Position numbers and translations under genes: made by a program. Positions 1 through 13,240 of a stretch of DNA of 64,000 nucleotides are shown here, in pieces; position 1 is the stretch's first letter, and every line of letters begins with the position of its first letter. Source of the DNA: Tachypleus tridentatus (lineage: Eukaryota; Arthropoda; Merostomata; Xiphosura; Limulidae); the NCBI RefSeq assembly GCF_004210375.1, contig NC_134834.1:97158170-97222169 (forward strand), given 5' to 3'. The notes beneath the pieces were generated by a model. The model saw only the letters and a list, made by a program, of their open reading frames with translations, ran no database searches and was not told where the DNA came from.

Positions 1-232
1 AAGTATTTAAGGCGATGTTAATAAATTTTACTTCCAAAAATAACTTAATAGGTCAGTATTGCTTATTCGAGTTTTAACATTTATTATACTTGATGACTAT
101 TTAAATCTTCATATTTATTCAATTAATGACGAAATTAATTACCTTACATAAGATAAATGATAGAGGTAAATATAACTTAAATTCAACCACAGTAAACAGT
201 ATCCGAAGTGTTCAAAAGCCTAGTATTGTTTT

Positions 233-487
233 TATTTTAGCGCAAAGCTACTCGAGGGCTATCTGCGTTAGCCGTCCCTAATTTAACAGTGTATGATTTC
301 TGGATAGGCATCTAGTCATCACCACCCACCTCCAACTCTTGGGCTACCCTTTTACCAACGAATAGTGGGATTGACACTCACCTTATAACGCCCCTACGGT
401 TGGAAGGGCGAGCATGTTTGGTGCGACCGGGATTCGAACCCGCGATCTTCGGAGTAGAATGCCTTAACACGCTTGGCCATGCCGGGC
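233..487 (-). repeat. tRNA-derived SINE (family 1)
   Basis: On the minus strand it has a tRNA-like head with B-box (gggattcgaacccg on the plus strand), a conserved body (caccacccacctccaactc) and a tail (gcgcaaagctactcgag). The head lacks a complete cloverleaf, so it is not a tRNA gene. It is at the same place in all three macrosatellite units and so predates the duplication. Confidence 0.85.
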
Positions 488-1221
488 TTCAAAAGGTTAC
501 TAACATCATGAGCAAACAAACTGTTGTAATACACAACAGAACAATTGTGTTTCTTGTTTTTTGAATACAAAAATCACAACTTTAATATTTTCAAGACTTC
601 ATTGCAACATGTACGTTCGTCATAGTCATACGGCTGTTTCGTTATGCAGATACGGAAACACAAAATTATGCCTGCAGAGAGTTTGTGGATCTCCGCAAAA
701 ACGAAAAGTTCGAAGAGCTAAAGTGCAGAAATGAAATGTGCAGTGATTAATGAGCAGTGTAATAAAATAGAAATAAAACGAGAAAATATATTTGTGAAAA
801 TTCTTACACATAAAAATATGGAAAATAAAGCAACTTAATGAACTATTAGTATAAATTCATTCGATTATCTTCTCAGTCTATTTTCTTTTTCAAGAAAATG
901 TATTGAGGAACTACTGAGTTAAATCTAACTTAATCTAAGGCTTACATTGTATACACATGGTAGGAAAATAGCAAGAAGTTACGACTTTGACTCTACACCT
1001 TTACGATTTAATAGTAGCAAAACTATACACATAGGGTGTATTATTTGTGTATGGAACTACCTCAGGAAATAGTAGAAACCTACATTGTTTTACGTATTGA
1101 GTAGATAACTTCTCTGACCGATCAAGTCATGAACACACACAAAAAGTAACGCATAGGTGTCAAAATCTTACAGATGGTTTCAACTGGCTCAAATTTTTCC
1201 AAAATCAGAACTTAAAAATAG

Positions 1222-1610
1222 TAGACTGTAACTACAGTGGCTCATCTCTTAGTCGTATGAAACTGGACTAACCAAAATGGCCCATCTGTTACCCATATGG
1301 AACTGGACCGAAACAAAGATGGCCCATGTTTTACTTGAAATGAATTGGATTGTAATCAAGCTGACCTATCTCTTACCTTTATGAAACTGGACTGCAATCA
1401 AGGTGACCCATCTTTCACATTTATGGAAATGGACTGTAACCAAGGTGGCCTCTCTCTTATTTATATGAAAGTGGACTGTGAGCAAGGTGTTCCTTCTCTT
1501 ATTTATATTAAACTTTGCTTTAACCAAGGTGTCCCCTCTCTTATTTATATAAAACTGGATTGTAATTAAGGTGTTCCCTGTCTTGTTTATATGAAACTGG
1601 ACTGCTCATA
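1222..1610 (+). repeat. 42-bp minisatellite, about 9 repeats, partly open reading frame
   Basis: Tandem 42-bp repeats of the type ggactgtaaccaaggtggcc followed by a tcttatttatatgaaact half. Because 42 is divisible by 3, one frame stays open over 1345-1569 and reads as a 14-residue repeat with DCNQG and a SLIYMK half. The first three repeats and the last carry stops in that frame, and there is no start context or splice support, so I annotate a repeat and not a gene. Confidence 0.85.
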
Positions 1611-1939
1611 ATTTTAGTGTGGTAAGAAAGTCATTTTCGTTATAAGCCTGTAATGGTAAACGTAGCAATAATGCATGCGATGTTTTTTAATTAAAATAAA
1701 TATAATATTTAAAGTTTTAAAGATTAGAAACTTCAGTGGATCGTTTATAAAGAACTTTGAAAGATATCAAATCAGTAACTGAAAGTAAGCATCTGAATCA
1801 TTTCTTTAAAGTGTTATCGTTAGGGAATATTTTCTACTTTTAAAAATTGTGAATTTATACAAATTTAAAGTTAAAACTTTTTTTAAATTTTTAATCATAT
1901 AAAAGAAGTCAAGTCGACGTATTCGAGCGTTTGAGAGCT

Positions 1940-1970
1940 AGGGTGTACAGACTATTTTTCTGTACACCCT
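1940..1970. other. Conserved short hairpin
   Basis: An 11-bp perfect inverted repeat (agggtgtacag / ctgtacaccct) encloses a 9-base loop. It recurs in unit 2 (7165-7195, with one A-to-G change that an RNA stem would tolerate as a G-U pair) and in unit 3 (about 12578-12608). Function unknown. Confidence 0.6.
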
Positions 1971-2339
1971 AATCACAATCAATGTCCTCCAAGAAACTTG
2001 GGTCTTTACCTGCCCTTGACGCCCGGCCTAAATTTTATTATTTGTGACCAGTAAAAAAAAAATGACTATTCCCTCACAACTAAATGGGTTTTCACTAAAG
2101 GTTTATTTTTACCCCATTGGTCCAGGGGTATTTCTATAGACTTACAACTGGAGAAACGTAGTTTCAATAACCGTGATAGATAGGGCACAGATAACTCATT
2201 GTGAAGCTTTGTGCTTGACTTCAAAACAAATATATTTTATTTTAATGTTTTTTTCATAGCTTTCAACTCTGCTCTTTTATCTAAAGAATGCCACTCCATC
2301 TGGCCAGTTTTGAAAATTTCTTTAATAAACTCACAATAT

Positions 2340-2601
2340 GGCCCAGCATGTTAAGGCGTGCGACTCGTAATCAAAGATCGAGGATTCGAATCCCCGTCGC
2401 ACCAAACATGCTTGCCCTCTAAGCCGTGGGGCATTGTAACGTGACGGTCAATCACACTACTCGTTGGTAGAAGCGTAGCTCAAAAGTTGGCGGTGGGTGG
2501 TGATGACTAGCTGCTTTCCCTCTAGGCTTACATTGCTAAATTAGGGACGGCTAACGCAGATAGCCCTCGAGTAGCTTTGTGCGAAATTCAAAACAAACAA
2601 A
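2340..2601 (+). repeat. tRNA-derived SINE (family 1)
   Basis: Head gcccagcatgttaaggcgtg with B-box ggattcgaatcc, body ggcggtgggtggtgatgac, tail tagctttgtgcgaaattc followed by an A/C-rich end. It is present in all units (7568-7830 and 12979-13240). Confidence 0.88.
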
Positions 2602-3628
2602 CTTTAATAAACTTCGAAAAAAATTTAGCTTAAACTTTATATTTTTCTTTTTTTTATATAGGCTCTTCAGTATAGATAAGAATGAGATAAAAAATGGTTC
2701 GAAACATATTTTCAATGAATGAAATAATTCAAAGATGCTTTCAATTGAATAATAGGTGAAAATACAATGATTAAACGCTCGTAAATGTTCTTTAATTATC
2801 AGATCATTGCGCAACTGCTGAAAAAAATGTTCTAAAATACAACAGATTTAGGTGCATTTAGCGGGCATTGGAATCCATGGAAAGAAATTTTAACAGCGTT
2901 TGAGTAAATTATAAGTTTTGAGCCATATTTTGTAATTAATTCTTGCTCAGAAACTGGATAAATTTTCTTATTAAAAGGCGGTAAAAAGTAAAACAACTTT
3001 TCAATAGTGGCGCCATCCAGTATTTGATAACATCATATTTTATTAGTGCTGCCATCTAACAGAATGACGAAAAAACTTGAATTTGTCTGAGGTGTTCCTA
3101 GAATGGTTAAGCTGTATGGTGCTGCTAACTGGTGATAGAAGTTTTCGTTGTTTTGTTTTTTTTTCAATTTTGTATGAAATGACTATAGCGTTTGATAAAA
3201 CTTCGCAAAATAGGTTTAAATAATCATTTTGGATATCAAAAAAATTAGTATTATTTTAACTTTGTGAATACATTGATGTTTTTGGTAAATATTCTTTGCA
3301 TTTATTGTGAAGAGTTGATATAATTCGAGTACCACTTTTCCGAAAATACACTCGACATGAAAGTATTTAACTTTAGGCACTATTTAGATCTTATTACATG
3401 TTCTATTTTTTTATTGATGGTTAGGTATCTGATAGAAGTGCTCACAGTCACCAGTTAGTGTACTGGATTAAAATAAGTTTCGGTTTGAGTAAAAAAAAAA
3501 AACTGTACGTAAGAGATTCACTGCTGTGACTATTATATTGTTTTAATTAGAGGGTAACTAGTTTCGTGGTCGTGTTTTTTACTTCTCCGTTAAGTATCTA
3601 AATTCTCACAATTTAACTAAGTGTTTGT

Positions 3629-3891
3629 CTTTAATTTTTCGCAAAGCTACACGAGGGCTATCTGTGCTAGCCGGCCATAATTTAGCAGTGTAAGACTAGA
3701 GGGAAGGCAGCTGGTCATCACCACCCACCGCCAACTCTTAGACTACTCTTTCACCAACGAATAGTGGGATTGACTGGGCTTCATAACACCCCCAGGGCTG
3801 AAAGGGCGAGCATGTTTGGTGGGAGGTTGATTCGAACCCATGACCCTCAGATGACGAGTCGAGCGCCTTAACCACCTGGCCATGCCCGACC
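3629..3891 (-). repeat. tRNA-derived SINE (family 1)
   Basis: Minus-strand copy with tail, body and tRNA-like head in order (gcaaagctacacgagg, then ccacccaccgccaactc, then ggccatgcccgacc). Orthologous copies lie in units 2 and 3. Confidence 0.87.
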
Positions 3892-5112
3892 GAAAGTAAG
3901 TAATTATATCACATTATAAATATTTTTCTCCAAATATTTTGTTAAGACTGTCTAGTATTGTATTACATGTAATTTTACCCTAAAGATAAAGGTCCACTTT
4001 TTTGATAGGTTTTGTATTAATGTATATCCTGGTCGTGTTATATTACCCTGAACGAAAGTTCGTGAAATTTAGGAAACACAATTTTTTGAAATAATTGAAT
4101 TTTTCTCCGCGACAAAGATGAAAGACCGTAATTATGAGAGAAGCTTCGTTATTCATATTCTTATTACAGGTATATGTTGAATTTATATGTTAAGTAAAAT
4201 CTGTAATTTATGATACAACCACCTATCATAAAAAGGTAATGTGGTATTGGTAAAGCGTAAATTATTGTTACTCTATTCGTATATCTCTAGTTTAAGAATC
4301 GTAATAATAATTGTGCTGTAACATGATGTAAATTAAAAAAGTAAACAGAAAGAATACTTATTTTGAACTTCGCGTAAAGCTACGCGACGGCTATCCTCGC
4401 TAGCAGTGAGTAATCTATAATGTTTTGTGATTTTTAAATCCGTTATGTTGTAATAAGAAACTAAATAAAAGGAAACAAGTAAATCGTTTTATATGAGGAA
4501 AACTGTAGTGCAGCATAATTACAGATGTTAGTACAGGAAAGAAGTATGGGGGGTATGTTAGGGATATCGTGTATCGCCAACAAACATAAAAACATCAAAG
4601 AGCTAAAGACCAAGATTACGAATACCACTGTAACGACGGCATCTCTAACATAAAGAGCCCACTACACCATTTATTAATAACATTGAGAACAAATTTATTG
4701 TCATATTTGTTAGTTAATATTTGTAGCAGCTGTCAAGTTATATTAGTAAGAATAATAAGCGCAATATAATTTTGTGAAATGATGGAAGATTTGGTTTGAA
4801 TAAAAACAGCAAGTATCTGATGATTTACCCACTTTATAACCTTCCAGTACACGTTTCAATGATATTTAACTCCAGTATTACTTCCGGTCCCAACCGTTTC
4901 AGATAGTGTGTAATTCTTTTCATTTTCACACAGGCGAAAAAACTCAAATTAAAACTTCTCTTACTTTCTGTGGTGAACCAAACTACATCAGCCATTTCTT
5001 CTTAACCGAATGAGTTTGGTATGAAATTATACTGAATTTATAAGAAGAATAAGATAGGTAATTAAAAGGTAGTATTACATTTAACTAACACTGAATACGA
5101 ATATCTAATTGT

Positions 5113-5329
5113 TTCTTTGTTTTGAATTTTTGCGCAAAGCTACACGAAGTATGAGAGTTACTCATCTATCCAAGACCAGTTCTTAGACTACACTTTCACC
5201 AACAGATTAACCGTCATATTATAAAACCATTACGGCTAAGAGGGTGAGCATGTTTGGTAGAATAGGGATTCAAACCCGCAAACTTCAGATGGTAACGCGA
5301 GTGCCTTAACCACCTCACCATGCCTGACC
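5113..5329 (-). repeat. Degenerate tRNA-derived SINE (family 1)
   Basis: Tail gcgcaaagctacacgaag and head caccatgcctgacc remain, but much of the body (the caccaccca part) is deleted. The same deleted form is in unit 2 (10373-10589). Confidence 0.75.
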
Positions 5330-5540
5330 TACGTCCGTGAAAGAAATAACTATCATAACTTTTTATGTCGTTCACATTCAAAGTATTTAAGGCAATTTTA
5401 ATAAATTTTACTTCCAAAAATAACTTAATAGGTCAGTATTGCTTATTCGAGTTTTAACATTTATTATACTTGATGACTCTTTAAATCTTCATATTTATTA
5501 AACAGTATCCGAAGTGTTCAAAAGCCTAGTGTTGTTTTTA

Positions 5541-5794
5541 TTTCAGCGCAAAGCTTCTCGAAAGCTATCTGCGCTAGCTGTCCCTAATTTAACAGAGTAT
5601 GATTTAAGGATAGGCTGCTAGTCATCACCACCCACCTCCAACTCTTGAGCTACCCTTTTACCAACGAATAGTGGGATTGACACTCACCTTATAACGCCCC
5701 TACAGCTAGAAGGGCGAGCATGTTTCGTGCGACCGGGATTCGAACCCGCGACCTTCGGAGTAGAACGCCTTAACACACTTGGCCATGCCAGGCC
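5541..5794 (-). repeat. tRNA-derived SINE (family 1), unit 2 copy
   Basis: Equivalent of the SINE at 233-487, with gggattcgaacccg in the head. Confidence 0.85.
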
Positions 5795-6530
5795 TCAAAA
5801 AATTACTAATATCATGAGCAAAGAAACTGTTGTAATACACAACAGAACAATTGTGTTTCTTGTTTTTTGGATACAAAAATCACAACTTTAATATTTTCAA
5901 GACTTCATTGCAACATGTACGTTCGCCACAGTCATACGGCTGTTTCGTTATGCAGATATGGAAACACAAAATTATGCCTGGAGAGAGTTTGTGGATCTCC
6001 GCAAAAAACGAAAAGTTCGAAGAGCTAAAGTGCAGAAATGAAATGTGCAGTGATTAATGAGCAGTGTAATAAAATAGAAATAAAACGAGAAAATATATTT
6101 GTCAAAACTGTTACACATAAAAATATGGAAAATAAAGCAACTTAATGAACTATTAGTATAAATTCATTCGATTATCTTCTCAGTCTATTTTCTTTTTTCG
6201 ATAAAATGTATTGAGGAACTACTGAGTTAAATCTAACTTAATCTAAGGCTTACATTGTATACACATGGTAGGAAAATAGCAAGAAGTTACGACTTTGACT
6301 CTACACCTTTACGATTTAATAGTAGCAAAACTATACACACAGGGTGTATTATTTGTGTATGGAACTACCTCAGGAAATAGTAGAAACCTACATTGTTTTA
6401 CGTATTGAGTAAATAACTTCTCTGACCGGTCAAGTCATGAACACACACAAAAGTAACGCATAGGTGTCAAAATCTTACAGATGGTTTCAACTGGCTCAAA
6501 GTTTTCCAAAATCAGAACTTAAAAACACTA

Positions 6531-6833
6531 GACTGTAACAACAGTGGCTCATCTCTTAGTCGTATGAAACTGGACTAACCAAGATGGCCCATCTGTTACC
6601 CATATGAAACTGGACCGAAGCAAAGATGGCCCATGTTTTACTTGAAATGAATTGGATTGTAATCAAGCTGGCCTATCTCTTACCTTTATGAAACTGGACT
6701 GCAATCAAGGTGACCCATCTTTCACATTTATGGAAATGGACTGTAACCAAGGTGGCCCCTCTCTTATTTATATGAAAGTGGACTGTAACCAAGGTGTTCC
6801 TTTTCTTATTTATATGAAAGTGGACTGCTCATA
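6531..6833 (+). repeat. 42-bp minisatellite, about 7 repeats, unit 2 copy
   Basis: Same repeat as at 1222-1610 with two repeats fewer. One frame is open over 6652-6834 (60 codons). Confidence 0.85.
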
Positions 6834-7567
6834 ATTTTAGTGTGGTAAGAAAGTCATTTTCGTTATTAGCCTTAAATGGTAAACGTAGCAACAATGCATG
6901 CAATGTTTTTTAATTAAAATAAATATAATATTTAAAGTTTTAAAGATTAGAAACTTCAATGGATCGTTTATAAAGAACTTTGAAAGATATCAAATCAGTA
7001 ACTGAAAGTAAGCATCTGAATCATTTCTTTAAAGTGTTATCGTTAGGGAATATTTTCTACTTTTAAAAAATTGTGAATTTATACAAATTTAAAGTTAAAA
7101 CTTCTTTTAATTTTTAATCATATAAAAGAGACGTCAAGTCGACGTATTCGAGCGTTTGAGAGCTAGGGTGTACAGACTATTTCTCTGTGCACCCTAATCA
7201 CAATCAATGTCCTCCAAGAAACTGGGGTCTTTACCTGCCCTTGACGCCCGGCCTACATTTTATTATTTTCGACCAGTAGAAAAGAAATGACTATTTCCTT
7301 ACAACTGAATGGGTTTTCACTAAAGGTTTATTTTTTACCCCAGTGGTTCAGGGTTATTTCTATAGACTTACGACTGAAGAAACGTAGTTTCAATAACTGT
7401 GATAGATAGGGCACAGATAACTCATTTTGAAGCTTTGTGCTTGACTTCAAAACAAATATATTTTATTTTAATGTTTTATTTTCATAACTTTCAACCCTGC
7501 TATTTTATCTAAAGAAGGCCACTCCACCTGGCCAGTTTTGAAAATTTCTTTAATAAACTCACAATAT

Positions 7568-7830
7568 GGCACGGCATGTTAAGGCGTGCGACTCATAATC
7601 AAAGGGTCGAGGGTTCGAATCTCCGTCGCACCAAACATGCTCGCCCTCTAAGCCGTGGGGCATTATACCGTTACGATCAATCACACTATTCGTTGATAGA
7701 AGCGTAGCCCAAAAGTTGGCGGTGGGTGGTGATGACTAGCTGCCTTCCCTCTAGGCTTACATTGCTAAATTAGGGACGGCTAGCACAGATAGCCCTCGAG
7801 TAGCTTTGTGCGAAATTCAAAATAAACAAA
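7568..7830 (+). repeat. tRNA-derived SINE (family 1), unit 2 copy
   Basis: Equivalent of the SINE at 2340-2601; B-box gggttcgaatctcc. Confidence 0.87.
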
Positions 7831-8870
7831 CTTTAAAAAATTTCGAATAAAATTTAGCTTAAACTTTATATTTTTCTTTTTTTTATAGGCTCTTCAGTAT
7901 AGATAAGAATGAGATACAAAATGGTTCGAAACATATTTTAAATGAATGAATTAATTCAAAGATGCTTTCATTTGAATAATAGGTGAAAATACAATGATTA
8001 AACGCTCGTAAATGTTCTTTAATTATCAGATCATTGCGCAACTGCTGAAAAAATGTTCTAAAATACAACAGATTTAGGTGCATTTAGCGGGCATTGGAAT
8101 CAATGGAAAGAAATTTTAACAGCGTTTGAGTAAATTATAAGTTTTGAGCCATATTTTTGTAATTAATTCTTGCTCACAAACTGGATAAGTTTTCTTATTA
8201 AAAGGCGGTAAAAAGTAAAACAACTTTTCAATAGTGGCGCCATCCAGTATTTGATAACATCATATTTTATTAGTGCTGCCATCTAACAGTATGACGAAAA
8301 AACTTGAATTTGTCTGAGGTGTTCCTAGATTGGTTAAGCTGTATAGTGCTGCTAACTGGTGATAGAAGTTTTCATTGTTTTTTGTTTTTTTTTCAATTTT
8401 GTATGAAATGACTTATAGCGTTTGATAAAACTTCGCGAAATAGGTTTAAATAAATCATTTTGGATATCAAAAAAATTAGTATTATTTTAACTTTGTGAAT
8501 CCACTTCTTGATGTTTTTGGTAAATATTCATTGCACTTATTGCGAAGAGTTGATATAATTGGAGTACCATTTTTACTAAAATACACTCGACATGAAAGTA
8601 TTTAACTTTAGGCACTATTTAGATCTTATTACATGTTCTGTTTTTTTATTCATGGTTAGGTATCTGATAGAAGTGCTCACAGTCACCAATTATTGTACTG
8701 AATGAAAATAAGTTACGGTTTGACCAAAAAAAAAAAAAGTATAGGTAAGAGGTTCACTGCTGTGACTATTATATTGTTTTAATTAGAGGATAACCAGGAA
8801 TTAGCTGTAAAGTTCGTCGCCGTATTTCTTACATCTGTAAATATCTAAATTCTTACAATTTAAGTAAGTG

Positions 8871-9139
8871 TTTGTTTTTAATTTTAGGCAAAGCTACACT
8901 GGGGTTATCTGCGCTAGCCGTCCCTAATTTACCAGTATAAGACTAGAGGGAAGGCAGTTGGTCATCACCACCCACCGCCAAATCTTTGGCTACACTTTTA
9001 CCTACGAATAGTGGGATTGACCGTAATGTTGTAACGCTCCCAGGTCTGTAAGGGCGAACATGTTTGGTCGGAGGTTGATTCGATTCCATGACCCTCAGAT
9101 GAAGAGTTGAGCGCCTTAACCACCTGGCCATGCCCGACC
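8871..9139 (-). repeat. tRNA-derived SINE (family 1), unit 2 copy
   Basis: Equivalent of the SINE at 3629-3891. Confidence 0.85.
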
Positions 9140-10372
9140 GTAAGTAACTATATCATATTTAAAATATTTTTCTCAAAATGTTTTGTTAAGACTGTCTAGT
9201 ATTGTATTACATGTAATTTTACTCTAAAAATAAAGGTCCACTTTTTGATAGGTTTTGTATTAATGTATATCCTGGTCGTGTTATATTACCCTGAACAAAA
9301 GTTCGTCAAATTTGGTAAGTTAGGAAACACAATTTTTTGAAATAATTGAATTTTTCTCCGCGACAAAGATGAAAGACTGTAATTATGAGAGAAGCTTCGT
9401 TATTCATATTCTTATTACAGGTATATGTTGGATTTATATGTTAAGTAAAATCTGTAATTTATGATACAACCACCTATCATAAAAAGGTAGATGTGGTATT
9501 AGTGAAACGTAAATTATTGTTACTCTATTCGTATATCTCTAGTTTAAGAATCGTAATAATAAATGTGCTATAACATGATGTAAATTAAAAAAAGTAAACA
9601 TAAAGAATACTTATTTTGAACATCGCGTAAAGCTACACGACTGCTATCCTCGCCAGCCGTGAGTAATCTATAATGTTTTGTGATTTTTAAATGCCGTTAT
9701 GTTGCCATAAGAAACTAAATAAAAGGAAACAAGTAAATCGTTTTATATGTGGAAAACTGTGGTGCAGCATAATTACAGATGTTAGTACAGGAAAGAAGTA
9801 TGGGGGTATGTTAGGGATATCGTGTGTCGCCAACAATTATAAAAACATCAAAGAGCTAAAGACCAAGATTACGAATACCACTGTAACGACGGAATCTCTA
9901 ACATAAAGAGCCCACTATACCATTTATTAATAATATTGAGAACAAATTTATTGTCATATTTGTTAGTTAATATTTGTAGCAGTTGTCAAGTTATATTAGT
10001 AAGAATAATAAGCGCAATATAATTTTGTGAAATGACAAAAGATTTGGTTTGAATAAAAAGATCAAGTACCTGGTGATTTACCCACTTTATAACCTTCCGG
10101 TCCCAACCGTTTCAATGATATTTAACTCGAGTATTACTTCCGGTCCCAACCGTTTCTGATAGTGTGTAATTCTTTTCATTTTCACACAGGCGAAAAACTC
10201 AAATTAAAACTTCTCTCACTTTCTGTGGTGAACCAAACTACATCAGCCATTTCTTCTTCAACTTAACCGAATGAGTTTGGTATGAAATTATACTGAATTT
10301 ATAAGAAGAATAAGATAGGTAATTAAAAAGTAGTATTATATTTAACTAATACTGAATACGAATATCTAATTG

Positions 10373-10589
10373 TTTCTTTGTTTTGAATTTTCGCGCAAAG
10401 CTACACGAAGTATGAGAGTTACTCATCTATCCAAGACCAGTTCTTAGACTACACTTTCACCAACAGATTAACCGTCATATTATAAAACCATTACGGCTAA
10501 GAGGGTGAGCATGTTTCGTAGAATGGGGATTCAAACCCACAAACTTCAGATGGTGACGCGAGTGTCTTAACTACCTCACCATGCCTGAC
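10373..10589 (-). repeat. Degenerate tRNA-derived SINE (family 1), unit 2 copy
   Basis: Equivalent of the copy at 5113-5329, with the same internal deletion. Confidence 0.75.
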
Positions 10590-10870
10590 CTACGTCCGTG
10601 AAAGAAATAACTGTCATAACTTTTTATGTCGTTCACATTTAAAGTATTTAAGGCGATGTTAATAAATTTTACTTCCAAAAATAACTTAATAGGTCAGTAT
10701 TGCTTATTCGAGTTTTAACATTTATTATACTTGATGACTATTTAAATCTTCATATTTATTCAATTAATGACGAAATTAATTACCTTACATAAGATAAATG
10801 ATAGAGGTAAATATAACTTAAATTCAACCACAGTAAACAGTATCCGAAGTGTTCAAAAGCCTAGTATTGT

Positions 10871-11130
10871 TTTTATTTTAGCGCAAAGCTACTCGAGGGC
10901 TATCTGCGTTAGCCGTCCCTAATTTAACAGTGTATGATTTCTGGATAGGCATCTAGTCATCACCACCCACCTCCAACTCTTGGGCTACCCTTTTACCAAC
11001 GAATAGTGGGATTGACACTCACCTTATAACGCCCCTACGGTTGGAAGGGCGAGCATGTTTGGTGCGACCGGGATTCGAACCCGCGATCTTCGGAGTAGAA
11101 CGCCTTAACACGCTTGGCCATGCCGGGCTT
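10871..11130 (-). repeat. tRNA-derived SINE (family 1), unit 3 copy
   Basis: Equivalent of the SINE at 233-487 and nearly identical to it. Confidence 0.86.
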
Positions 11131-11862
11131 CAAAAGGTTACTAACATCATGAGCAAACAAACTGTTGTAATACACAACAGAACAATTGTGTTTCTTGTTT
11201 TTGAATACAAAAATCACAACTTTAATATTTTCAAGACTTCATTGCAACATGTACGTTCGTCATAGTCATACGGCTGTTTCGTTATGCAGATACGGAAACA
11301 CAAAATTATGCCTGCAGAGAGTTTGTGGATCTCCGCAAAAACGAAAAGTTCGAAGAGCTAAAGTGCAGAAATGAAATGTGCAGTGATTACTGAGCAGTGT
11401 AATAAAATAGAAATAAAACGAGAAAATATATTTGTGAAAATTCTTACACATAAAAATATGGAAAATAAAGCAACTTAATGAACTATTAGTATAAATTCAT
11501 TCGATTATCTTCTCAGTCTATTTTCTTTTCAAGAAAATGTATTGAGGAACTACTGAGTTAAATCTAACTTAATCTAAGGCTTACATTGTATACACATGGT
11601 AGGAAAATAGCAAGAAGTTACGACTTTGACTCTACACCTTTACGATTTAATAGTAGCAAAACTATACACATCGGGTGTATTATTTGTGTATGGAACTACC
11701 TCAGGAAATAGTAGAAACCTACATTGTTTTACGTATTGAGTAGATAACTTCTCTGACCGATCAAGTCATGAACACACACAAAAAGTAACGCATAGGTGTC
11801 AAAATCTTACAGATGGTTTCAACTGGCTCAAAGTTTTCCAAAATCAGAACTTAAAAATAGTA

Positions 11863-12247
11863 GACTGTAACTACAGTGGCTCATCTCTTAGTCGTATGAA
11901 ACTGGACTAACCAAGATGGCCCATCTGTTACCCATATGGAACTGGACCGAAACAAAGATGGCCCATGTTTTACTTGAAATGAATTGGATTGTAATCAAGC
12001 TGGCCTATCTCTTACCTTTATGAAACTGGACTGCAATCAAGGTGACCCATCTTTCACATTTATGGAAATGGACTGTAACCAAGGTGGCCTCTCTCTTATT
12101 TATATGAAAGTGGACTGTAAGCAAGGTGTTCCTTCTCTTATTTATATTAAACTTTGCTTTAACCAAGGTGTCCCCTCTCTTATTTATATAAAACTGGATT
12201 GTAATTAAGGTGTTCCCTGTCTTGTTTATATGAAACTGGACTGCTCA
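11863..12247 (+). repeat. 42-bp minisatellite, about 9 repeats, unit 3 copy
   Basis: Same repeat number as unit 1. The open frame over 11984-12208 has 74 codons, as in unit 1. Confidence 0.85.
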
Positions 12248-12978
12248 TAATTTTAGTGTGGTAAGAAAGTCATTTTCGTTATAAGCCTGTAATGGTAAAC
12301 GTAGCAATAATGCATGCGATGTTTTTTGATTAAAATAAATATAATATTTAAAGTTTTAAAGATTAGAAACTTCAGTGGATCGTTTATAAAGAACTTTGAA
12401 AGATATCAAATCAGTAACTGAAAGTAAGCATCTGAATCATTTCTTTAAAGTGTTATCGTTAGGGAATATTTTCTACTTTTAAAAATTGTGAATTTATACA
12501 AATTTAAAGTTAAAACTTTTTTTAAATTTTTAATCATATAAAGAAGTCAAGTCGACGTATTCGAGCGTTTGAGAGCTAGGGTGTACAGACTATTTTTCTG
12601 TACACCCTAATCACAATCAATGTCCTCCAAGAAACTTGGGTCTTTACCTGCCCTTGACGCCCGGCCTAAATTTTATTATTTGTGACCAGTAAAAAAAAAA
12701 TGACTATTCCCTCACAACTAAATGGGTTTTCACTAAAGGTTTATTTTTACCCCATTGGTCCAGGGGTATTTCTATAGACTTACAACTGGAGAAACGTAGT
12801 TTCAATAACCGTGATAGATAGGGCACAGATAACTCATTGTGAAGCTTTGTGCTTGACTTCAAAACAAATATATTTTATTTTAATGTTTTATTTTCATAAC
12901 TTTCAACTCTGCTATTTTATCTAAAGAAGGCCACTCCATCTGGCCAGTTTTGAAAATTTCTTTAATAAACTCACAATA

Positions 12979-13240
12979 TGGCCCAGCATGTTAAGGCGTG
13001 CGACTCGTAATCAAAGATCGAGGATTCGAATCCCGTCGCACCAAACATGCTTGCCCTCTAAGCCGTGGGGCATTGTAACGTGACGGTCAATCACACTACT
13101 CGTTGGTAGAAGCGTGGCTCAAAAGTTGGCGGTGGGTGGTGATGACTAGCTGCTTTCCCTCTAGGCTTACATTGCTAAATTAGGGACGGCTAACGCAGAT
13201 AGCCCTCGAGTAGCTTTGTGCGAAATTCAAAACAAACAAA
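12979..13240 (+). repeat. tRNA-derived SINE (family 1), unit 3 copy
   Basis: Equivalent of the SINE at 2340-2601. Confidence 0.87.

Larger units (their letters stand above)
1..5380. repeat. Macrosatellite unit 1 (about 5.38 kb)
   Basis: The sequence beginning aagtatttaaggc at base 1 recurs at 5381 and again at 10642, and the units stay alignable by eye along their length. Each unit contains in the same order a minus SINE, a 42-bp minisatellite, a short hairpin, a plus SINE, a minus SINE, a SINE remnant and a degenerate minus SINE. Unit 1 carries a segment of about 75 bp (about 119-193) that unit 2 lacks and unit 3 keeps. The array probably starts before the window because base 1 already lies inside a unit. 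No protein-coding gene is evident; ORFs inside it are short and lie in SINEs or the minisatellite. Confidence 0.9.
5381..10641. repeat. Macrosatellite unit 2 (about 5.26 kb)
   Basis: Direct tandem copy of unit 1. It lacks the segment found at about 119-193 and has two fewer 42-bp minisatellite repeats, so it is a distinct length variant. Many single-base differences separate it from units 1 and 3, so this is unlikely to be an exact assembly duplication. Confidence 0.9.

Noticed and set aside
1345-1569. 74-codon ORF with DCNQG repeats as a gene
   Set aside because: It is one frame of a 42-bp minisatellite; neighbouring repeats in the same frame contain stops, and there are no splice or start signals.
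2340-2410. tRNA gene in the head of the plus SINE
   Set aside because: The 5' part of the cloverleaf is missing and the head continues into a SINE body; the same holds for all other heads here.
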